Below are positions 1 to 5,042 of a stretch of 5,042 nucleotides of DNA, piece by piece. The stretch comes from Gorillibacterium sp. (GTDB taxonomy: Bacteria > Bacillota > Bacilli > Paenibacillales > NBRC-103111). Below the pieces are notes generated by a model. That model did not search any database and had not been told where the DNA came from. It saw only the letters and a program-made list of their open reading frames with translations. Each line of letters starts with the position of its first letter. Within the stretch, counting starts at the first letter, position 1. The position numbers were made by a program, and so were the translations under genes. The stretch covers positions 1 to 5,042 of the forward strand of contig JAIMBU010000306.1 of NCBI GenBank assembly GCA_023511325.1, given 5' to 3'.

Positions 1-10
1 GCTTTAAAAC

Positions 11-75
11 AGAGAGTTGCCAAAAGGCTACAGGTTCTAGAAAGGCTTGTCAGTCGCAAGCGGCAGCTCTTTTTT
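11..75 (+). terminator. Candidate intrinsic terminator or attenuator hairpin upstream of the response regulator gene
   Basis: Bases 11-21 can pair with bases 62-72 without a gap. Nine pairs (13-21 with 62-70) include one G-U wobble at 17/66, and two more possible pairs follow, one of them a wobble. The 3' arm runs straight into six T residues (70-75), as in a Rho-independent terminator. The 40-base apical region is longer than usual, but it holds a second perfect 5-bp hairpin (45-49 with 57-61) that abuts the main stem and could stack on it. The T-run ends 27 bases before the ATG of the next gene. It could therefore terminate an upstream transcript or act as a leader attenuator for the operon. 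Sequence left of the window is needed to choose, and chance pairing is not excluded. Confidence 0.4.
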
Positions 76-89
76 CAATAATCAGCAAA

Positions 90-94
90 GAGGG
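90..94 (+). promoter_or_regulatory. Ribosome binding site of the response regulator gene
   Basis: GAGGG lies 8 bases before the ATG at 103, a normal Shine-Dalgarno spacing for a Firmicute. It supports this start over the next in-frame ATG at 124, which would remove the start of the receiver domain's first strand and has no comparable site. Confidence 0.75.
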
Positions 95-102
95 TATCAC
101 AG

Positions 103-1716
103 ATGGATACACCGTTTTATTCAATGGTTGTCATTGATGATATTCGTGCAGTGGTAAATGGGATTTCAAAGGACATGGACTGGTCACAGCACGGCATTCA
201 AATTGTTGGAACCGCTTATAATGGAGAAGACGGCATGGCACTTATTCGGGAGACAACACCGGATATTATCGTGACGGATATTCGCATGCCCAAATTTAGC
301 GGCACGGAGATGATAAGTGAGGTTTTCACGCTTATTCCCCACAGTAAAATTATCTTTATCAGTGGGTATTCTGATTTCGAGGATGCACAGAAAGCAATCC
401 GCATGGGGGCTTTTGACTATATTCTGAAACCGTTTACACCGAAGCAGCTAGTTGAAATTGTACTCAAAGCCAAAGGGGTGCTGGAAACGGAGAAGCATGA
501 GCATAATCAGGCAAAAGATATGCAAAAAATGCTCCGTGAAAGCATGCCATTACTGCGTCAAGAGTACTTGAATTTACTGCTTCGCTTTACGGCAAAACAA
601 GAGAGATTGTTGGAACGATGGGAATTTCTCCAGATTGATGTGGAGCAGTCTCCGCTTGCTGTACTTGTGCTTGAGGTGGATCATTTCGCTCAGAGTGCAA
701 CGAATACCTCGGTAGGCGAAATCGAACTGCTTCGCTTTTCGGTGCAGAATATTACGGAGGAAACGATTCTAACGAAAACCAAGGGTATTGTCTTCCGTGA
801 TTCTATTAGTCGCTTCGTTGCTATTATGAATCCAACTGATGATGTCGATATGGTGACGTTGACCGATCAATGTCGAGAAAATATTGCTAAATATACGAAA
901 TGTACAGTATCCGCCGGTGTGAGTCTTATTGTAAGTAGTCTGATGGAGTTGCCAGACGCATATAGGCAAGCCATGGAAGCATTGTCCTTTACCTACTATG
1001 CAGAAGGAAATAGTGTGCTCTCCTATAGCAATATCCAGTCCAAGCCAAAAACGGAATTGTTACGGCTTTCTGTTGAGAAGGAGAAGGAGCTTCACTTTGC
1101 TATCCGAACGGGTAATTTCGAGAAAGTACAGCATGTTCTTGAGTTAATTTTTGAGGAATGGGATTCTCAGACGGTGCTTCCCTCGCCGAATATGATCAGA
1201 ACACGTTATTTGGAACTGTCTGTCCTTATTCACAAGGGTGTTCCTGAGCTTGTCGACGGGGCAGATCCCGCTTCATTGGAGGAGATCATGCGTATTATGA
1301 CTTCGCATGATAGCTCACTAAGAGATATGAGGCAGGCACTAGAGGACTTATGCAGGTTATGCTGCGACTGCATGGAGAGTTATCTTCATAGCGATGGTCA
1401 GATTGTGATCAATAATGTAATTAGTTACATCCGTGATCATCTCCATGTCAATTTAATGGTTGGCGATTATGCCAGACAGGTGCATCTCAGCGCCAGTTAC
1501 TTCGCTAACCTGTTCAAGAAGATAACAGGAATGTCAGTCATGCAGTTCATTACCCAGGAAAGAATGGAAAAGGCTAAGCTACTGCTGCTGGAGGATAAAC
1601 CAATCGCAGAGATCGCACTGCTGCTCGGATATGAGGAGCGTTCATACTTCAGTGATGTATTTAAGAAGAATACCGGTTTGACACCTACAGAGTTTCGCAA
1701 TCGCAGAGAAATGTGA
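103..1716 (+). CDS. YesN-type response regulator with AraC-family DNA-binding domain
   Basis: Cytoplasmic transcription factor of a two-component system, 537 residues, a usual length for YesN-type regulators. The N-terminal receiver domain (about 7-125) has the acidic pair Asp12/Asp13, the phosphoacceptor Asp59 in a TDIRMP motif, Ser87 at the switch Ser/Thr position, Tyr106, and the conserved Lys109-Pro110. The linker (about 126-430) contains a stretch at about 183-310 resembling the degenerate GGDEF-like domain of this family. It ends in the typical helix LPDAYRQAMEAL and has no GGDEF catalytic motif, so cyclase activity is not expected. The C-terminal AraC domain (about 436-535) has two helix-turn-helices (about 453-473 and 501-523) and the family signature GYEERSYFSDVFKK followed by GLTPTEFR. 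It lies directly before the sensor kinase gene, its probable partner. An unusual cysteine cluster (Cys417, 420, 421, 423) precedes the DNA-binding domain. Family assignment is secure; target genes are inferred. Confidence 0.95.
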   Translation: MDTPFYSMVVIDDIRAVVNGISKDMDWSQHGIQIVGTAYNGEDGMALIRETTPDIIVTDIRMPKFSGTEMISEVFTLIPHSKIIFISGYSDFEDAQKAIRMGAFDYILKPFTPKQLVEIVLKAKGVLETEKHEHNQAKDMQKMLRESMPLLRQEYLNLLLRFTAKQERLLERWEFLQIDVEQSPLAVLVLEVDHFAQSATNTSVGEIELLRFSVQNITEETILTKTKGIVFRDSISRFVAIMNPTDDVDMVTLTDQCRENIAKYTKCTVSAGVSLIVSSLMELPDAYRQAMEALSFTYYAEGNSVLSYSNIQSKPKTELLRLSVEKEKELHFAIRTGNFEKVQHVLELIFEEWDSQTVLPSPNMIRTRYLELSVLIHKGVPELVDGADPASLEEIMRIMTSHDSSLRDMRQALEDLCRLCCDCMESYLHSDGQIVINNVISYIRDHLHVNLMVGDYARQVHLSASYFANLFKKITGMSVMQFITQERMEKAKLLLLEDKPIAEIALLLGYEERSYFSDVFKKNTGLTPTEFRNRREM

Positions 1717-1752
1717 ATGTACGGGCTAGTTCTGTATGACTTGTGTAGATGG

Positions 1753-1757
1753 GGAGG
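1753..1757 (+). promoter_or_regulatory. Ribosome binding site that fixes a TTG start for the kinase gene
   Basis: GGAGG, within a purine-rich run (1751-1764), stands 8 bases before the TTG at 1766. The in-frame ATG at 1736 lies upstream of this site and has only weak purine content before it. The site therefore favours the TTG start, 10 codons downstream of the ATG. Confidence 0.7.
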
Positions 1758-1765
1758 GAAGAGGC

Positions 1766-3520
1766 TTGAAAACGCTATTATACAGAAGCTCTTTCAAAAC
1801 AAGAATATGGTTTTCAATTATGCTGATTACCCTTGTCGCTATTGTGGTGACTGGAACATCATCTCATTATATCGCCTCAAGTCTGCTGGAGAAGAAAGCT
1901 GCAGAATTGGGCCAAATGATGATCGATAAGTCCGCGATGGCGCTTCAAGAGAAGCTACGCAAGGTTAGACTGTCCGCTGTTACTTTTATGATTAGTCCAC
2001 CGTTTGAAGATATTTTGCTTTCGACATCAACGGATCTGCAGGAAGGTTCCTATTACTCCTATTTTTCTCTGAATAAGAATATCCAGACGCCTTTGATGCA
2101 GATGAAGATGATTGAACCGTCGATTGCTTCCGTACTTGTCCATACCCCTGGTGGAGAGTTCTACTTGAATAGTGCAGAGCGCAGGAAAGAGAATGTTTTT
2201 GAGGATACGGATCTTTTTAAACAAATGAAGACTAACGTAGTACCCTACTGGAGTCAGTCCCATGAGGATTCGCTGTTTGAGGGAAAGACAAGTGTGCTCA
2301 GCCTGCTGATCGAACCCATTTCTACCGTGAATAGGAATGAGGTACAGGTGGTCGTGAATGTGAAGGAAGAGTCAATCAAGGAATATGTGGAAACAAATGT
2401 GGTGGGAAACAGCGGTCATATTATGGTGTTGAACGCAGTCGGAGAGCCGATGATGGATCAGAGCTCCCCTCTGGTTCCTTTGGTGCGAGATCATGAATTT
2501 CTTTCATTGTTGAATAAGGGAAACAAACATTTTGAATTCGAATTTGACAAGAAGTTATATCTGGTCAACTATGCAACCATATCCTTTCCCGATAATTGGA
2601 AGGTTGTGTATCTTCAACCGAAGGAACTGCTGCTTAAGGATATCCAGTACATCAATTGGGCGATGATCATTATTATCGGTCTCTTGATTCCGTTCGTTTT
2701 TCTTCTGTCGCAATGGGTAACAAACAGGCTACTCCTCCCGCTGCAAAAGCTACAGCGACTTATGTCCCGTGCAGGTGATAATGACCTGTCCGTACGCTTC
2801 GAGAGTGCCTACCAAGATGAGGTAGCTCAGGTAGGAGGACGCTTCAATACAATGCTGGAAAAAATTGAAGTGTTAATCCTCGATGTGAAGGCAGCGGAGC
2901 ATCAAAAAAGGCTATCCGAAATGAAAGCGCTCCAATCACAAATTAATCCCCATTTTCTGTATAACACGCTGAATACCATTCTTTGGAAGACAGAGTCTCG
3001 TAAGCAAGAGGATGTGAAGGAGATGATTATCTCTCTCTCCCTACTATTTCGGCTTGGGCTAAATAACGGGTATGAGTTGACGACGGTTCGGAAGGAAATC
3101 GAGCATGTAACGCAATACTTGATTCTTCAGCAGCAATGCTATGAAGAGCTGTTCGAATTCCGGATTGATGCCGAAGAGACCGATCTTATGGAACACTCCA
3201 GCTTGAAGCTATTGCTCCAGCCACTGGTTGAGAATTCTATTCTTCACGGCTTTACGGATGGGGATTTTGCAGGTTGGATTCACATCCGTATAGAAAGGCA
3301 AGAACAGTACATCGTGTACAGTGTCGAGGATAATGGGAAAGGCTTTGATCGTGAAGTGATGATGCGAAGTCTCGAAGAAGAGGTTGTTGGTGGAGGTTTC
3401 GCGTTGCAAAATGTTTATCGAAGACTGAAGCTCTATTATGGAGATGACGCGAGAGTAGAGCTAGAAAGCACAGCCTATTCCAGAACGATTGTCCGACTTT
3501 ATTTTCCAGATAATCAATAA
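1766..3520 (+). CDS. YesM-type membrane sensor histidine kinase
   Basis: Sensor kinase of the two-component pair, 584 residues from the TTG start (594 if the ATG at 1736 is used). The TTG start gives an N-terminus reading MKTLLYRSSFKTR, typical of the family, directly before the first membrane helix (about 14-36). An extracellular region (about 37-295) fits a double-Cache ligand sensor by size and placement, though this is a weak call from sequence alone. The second membrane helix is about 297-317. A HAMP linker (about 318-370) has Pro325 and an Asp-Glu at 351-352. The catalytic part has the His_kinase signature QINPHFLYN with phosphoacceptor His396. Its ATPase domain has an N box (Glu489, Asn490, His494), a G1 box DNGKG (522-526), and a GGGFALQNV segment (542-550) at the second Gly-rich box, where Ala546 sits at a position often Gly. 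It follows the regulator by 49 bp. The natural ligand is unknown; in this family ligands are often sugars or oligosaccharides. Confidence 0.93.
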   Translation: MKTLLYRSSFKTRIWFSIMLITLVAIVVTGTSSHYIASSLLEKKAAELGQMMIDKSAMALQEKLRKVRLSAVTFMISPPFEDILLSTSTDLQEGSYYSYFSLNKNIQTPLMQMKMIEPSIASVLVHTPGGEFYLNSAERRKENVFEDTDLFKQMKTNVVPYWSQSHEDSLFEGKTSVLSLLIEPISTVNRNEVQVVVNVKEESIKEYVETNVVGNSGHIMVLNAVGEPMMDQSSPLVPLVRDHEFLSLLNKGNKHFEFEFDKKLYLVNYATISFPDNWKVVYLQPKELLLKDIQYINWAMIIIIGLLIPFVFLLSQWVTNRLLLPLQKLQRLMSRAGDNDLSVRFESAYQDEVAQVGGRFNTMLEKIEVLILDVKAAEHQKRLSEMKALQSQINPHFLYNTLNTILWKTESRKQEDVKEMIISLSLLFRLGLNNGYELTTVRKEIEHVTQYLILQQQCYEELFEFRIDAEETDLMEHSSLKLLLQPLVENSILHGFTDGDFAGWIHIRIERQEQYIVYSVEDNGKGFDREVMMRSLEEEVVGGGFALQNVYRRLKLYYGDDARVELESTAYSRTIVRLYFPDNQ

Positions 3521-3530
3521 GAATCATATG

Positions 3531-3536
3531 AGGAGG
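3531..3536 (+). promoter_or_regulatory. Ribosome binding site of the exported repeat protein gene
   Basis: A perfect AGGAGG lies 11 bases after the kinase stop codon and 13 bases before the ATG at 3550, a somewhat long spacing. An in-frame TTG at 3538 is only 1 base from the site, too close for initiation, and the ATG gives a proper signal peptide. The ATG is therefore preferred. Confidence 0.75.
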
Positions 3537-3549
3537 ATTGAAATTCAAC

Positions 3550-3660
3550 ATGAACTTATCGAAATCATATCGTAAGTCCTTAATCAGATTGCTTGTCGCT
3601 GTTATCATACTGCCAATGATACTTATGCCATTCCCCCGTTTTGATCATATCGTATCGGCA
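3550..3660 (+). other. Signal peptide of the exported repeat protein
   Basis: Residues 1-37 have a positive N-region (Lys5, Arg8, Lys9, Arg13), a hydrophobic core at about 14-28 (LLVAVIILPMILMPF), and a likely signal peptidase I site after Val-Ser-Ala (35-37), before Glu38. There is no lipobox cysteine, so export as a lipoprotein is not expected. The region between core and cleavage site contains Arg30 and Asp32 and is longer than average. Confidence 0.85.
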
Positions 3661-5042
3661 GAAACCATCAACTTAGTGAGCAATGGAGATTTTGAGAGCT
3701 TTACAGGAAGTATGCCTAATGGCTGGGGCTTTAATCAGAATGTCGCAACGGTTGTTGCGTCTGTTGACAGCTCCGTTCATCATAGCAACGGGCATTCGCT
3801 TCGTTTGAATGGAACGGCGAATACTTCACGCGGTTCCGTTTATCAGTATATGGCAGTAGAAGCCAACAAATCCTACGAAATCAGCAGTTGGGTGAAGACC
3901 GATTTAGCAGCGGTGACCAGCGGTGGTGGGGCACGGCTGCGCATTCAGATGACGGATAGCAACGGCAATATCACAACTGCTGACCAATTGCCTGTGTATG
4001 TCTGGGAGCAAAAGAATCTCAAGCAAGACTGGACGTATTTAACGGGAACGATTACTCCACCTCCGGGAACCGTGAGAATGGCCGTCGAGCTTTTTCTATG
4101 GACGGGTAAAGGCTCAGTTTGGTACGATGACCTTCGCGTGGAGCCAGTGAATGAAGCCTCTGTTATTCACGTCGAGGGGATAACCCTTTCACCTGATCAC
4201 GGAACTCTCGATCTAAGTCAATCCTTGCAACTAACACCTGTCATCACACCTGCTAACGCGATGAATAAGAACGTGCTGTGGTCAAGCTCGAATCCATCCG
4301 TTGCTTCGGTTAGCAAATTGGGTCTGGTGACGACATTAAGCGCTGGCGAAGCAGTGATTACCGCGACGACGCTGGACGGCAACAAGGAAGCGCACTTTAC
4401 GCTCACGTCGACAAATAACGTCAACTTAGTGAGCAATGGAGATTTTGAGCGCTTTACGGGAAGCCTGCCAGATGGTTGGACGCTACTTCAGAATGTCGCT
4501 ACTGTCACCGCGGCTATAGACAGCACTGTCTATCATAGCAATGGGCATTCGCTTCGTTTGAATGGATCGGCGAATACTTCACGCGGGTCGGTTTATCAGT
4601 TTATGACGGTAGAAGCCAACCGGGCCTACGAAATCAGCAGCTGGGTGAAAACCGATTTATCTGCAGTGACCAAGGGCGGTGGAGCATGGCTTCGCGTTCA
4701 GATGACGGATAGCGGCGGTAACGTCACAACGGCTGACCAAGGTCCTGTGCATGTCTGGGAACAAGCAAATCTCAAGCAGGATTGGACGCATTTAACGGGC
4801 ACGATTACGACTCCTCCGGGAACAGTGAAGATGGCCGTTGAACTCTTTATCTGGACGGGTAAGGGCTCAGTTTGGTATGACGAACTTCGCGTAGAGCCAA
4901 AGGAAGCAGGTTCTGCTGTTTTTGTCGATGGGATAAGCTTCTCACCCGATTCTGGAACACTATTTCAAGGCGAATCTCTGCAATTGGCTCCTGTCATCTC
5001 ACCAGCTTTAGCGACGAATAAGAACGTGCTGTGGTCTAGCTC
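3550..5042 (+). CDS. Large exported protein with tandem carbohydrate-binding and Ig-like (Big2) modules, 3' end outside window
   Basis: The frame stays open from the ATG at 3550 to the window edge, giving 497 residues of an incomplete protein. Residues 1-37 are a signal peptide. Residues 40-199 resemble the CenC-like carbohydrate-binding family (CBM_4_9): they open with LVSNGDFE, have SYEISSWVKTD in the middle and end with GSVWYDDLRVEP, a jelly-roll beta-sandwich pattern. Residues 208-287 are a Big2 Ig-like domain, with LWSSSNPSVASVS and a later GEAVITATTLDG. Residues 291-450 are a second carbohydrate-binding module, about 81% identical to the first (129 of 160 by eye). A second Big2 domain starts at 459 and is cut at 497. 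The gene follows the kinase gene by 29 bp with no terminator seen, so co-transcription and control by the two-component system are plausible. Secretion and glycan binding are inferred from domain families. No catalytic domain, sortase signal or S-layer homology domain is visible; any would lie beyond the edge. Confidence 0.93.
   Translation, partial: MNLSKSYRKSLIRLLVAVIILPMILMPFPRFDHIVSAETINLVSNGDFESFTGSMPNGWGFNQNVATVVASVDSSVHHSNGHSLRLNGTANTSRGSVYQYMAVEANKSYEISSWVKTDLAAVTSGGGARLRIQMTDSNGNITTADQLPVYVWEQKNLKQDWTYLTGTITPPPGTVRMAVELFLWTGKGSVWYDDLRVEPVNEASVIHVEGITLSPDHGTLDLSQSLQLTPVITPANAMNKNVLWSSSNPSVASVSKLGLVTTLSAGEAVITATTLDGNKEAHFTLTSTNNVNLVSNGDFERFTGSLPDGWTLLQNVATVTAAIDSTVYHSNGHSLRLNGSANTSRGSVYQFMTVEANRAYEISSWVKTDLSAVTKGGGAWLRVQMTDSGGNVTTADQGPVHVWEQANLKQDWTHLTGTITTPPGTVKMAVELFIWTGKGSVWYDELRVEPKEAGSAVFVDGISFSPDSGTLFQGESLQLAPVISPALATNKNVLWSS
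3667..4419 (+). repeat. Tandem repeat unit 1 (753 bp; carbohydrate-binding module plus Big2)
   Basis: This is the first full copy of an in-frame 753-bp (251-residue) unit coding one carbohydrate-binding module, a short linker and one Big2 domain. The period is the same at the module start (3670 and 4423), at the module end (4141 and 4894) and inside Big2 (4267 and 4720 plus 300, that is 5020). No insertion or deletion therefore separates the two copies over the compared length. Confidence 0.93.
4420..5042 (+). repeat. Tandem repeat unit 2 (first 623 of 753 bp, cut by the window edge)
   Basis: This second copy starts with a 29-base stretch (4421-4449) identical to 3668-3696 and stays aligned to unit 1 without gaps up to the edge. 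It breaks off inside the second Big2 domain. Further copies may follow, but none can be seen here. Confidence 0.92.

Noticed and set aside
1..81. Open reading frame from the window edge to a TAA at 79-81, reading as a basic C-terminal tail (ends RKRQLFFQ)
   Set aside because: Only 26 codons are visible, which stay open by chance fairly often, and another forward frame is open there too. It overlaps the candidate terminator stem. It may be the end of an upstream gene, but nothing in it can be recognised.
47..82. Promoter-like elements TTGTCA (47-52) and AATAAT (77-82)
   Set aside because: The spacing is 24 bases, far from the 16-18 of a sigma-A promoter, and no better -10 box lies at the right distance.
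1717..1929. 70-codon forward frame starting just after the regulator stop codon
   Set aside because: It overlaps the kinase gene in another frame for most of its length, and its product shows no recognisable features.
3489..3514. Possible internal promoter before the exported protein gene: TTGTCC (3489-3494) and GATAAT (3509-3514)
   Set aside because: The spacer is only 14 bases and the elements lie in the kinase coding sequence. It is not convincing without transcript data.
3528..3575. Small 15-codon reading frame starting ATG at 3528 and overlapping the start of the exported protein gene
   Set aside because: It has no ribosome binding site of its own; the AGGAGG falls inside it. It is most simply chance.
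3252..3608. 118-codon frame on the minus strand across the kinase 3' end and the next gene's start
   Set aside because: It lies opposite two well-supported genes, crosses their junction, and its product resembles no family. It looks like a by-product of forward-strand codon use.
3564..3654. An 11-base direct repeat ATCATATCGTA at 3564-3574 and 3644-3654 near the start of the exported protein gene
   Set aside because: The copies lie within coding sequence in different reading frames with no other symmetry, and a short AT-rich match like this is expected by chance.

Overview
The window looks like a chromosomal segment of a Gram-positive, Paenibacillus-type bacterium (Paenibacillaceae). Three things point there: a YesN/YesM-type two-component pair (response regulator with an AraC-family output, and a double-Cache/HAMP/His_kinase sensor), strong purine-rich Shine-Dalgarno sequences, and a secreted protein built of carbohydrate-binding and bacterial Ig-like modules. 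The assignment rests on gene style alone, without a database comparison.

Layout, all on the + strand. Positions 1-102 are a leader or intergenic stretch with a long-range hairpin followed by a run of T, a candidate terminator or attenuator. Positions 103-1716 encode a 537-residue response regulator. Positions 1766-3520 encode a membrane sensor histidine kinase, most likely starting at a TTG codon behind a good ribosome binding site. Positions 3550 to the window end (5042) encode the first 497 residues of a large exported protein, which continues past the edge. It has a signal peptide and then a tandem repeat of 251 residues (753 bp), each unit being a CenC-like carbohydrate-binding module plus a Big2 Ig-like domain. 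One full unit and most of a second are visible. No gene on the - strand is supported, and no insertion sequence, tRNA, rRNA or CRISPR array is seen.

How the genes may work together: gaps are short (49 bp and 29 bp), no terminator is seen between genes, and all three share a strand, so they may be one operon. The inferred model is that the kinase senses an extracellular ligand, perhaps a glycan breakdown product. It would phosphorylate Asp59 of the regulator, whose AraC domain then activates nearby genes, plausibly including the exported carbohydrate-binding protein. No catalytic domain, cell-wall anchor or transporter is visible, so whether the large protein is a polysaccharide-degrading enzyme, an adhesin or a surface scaffold cannot be decided here.
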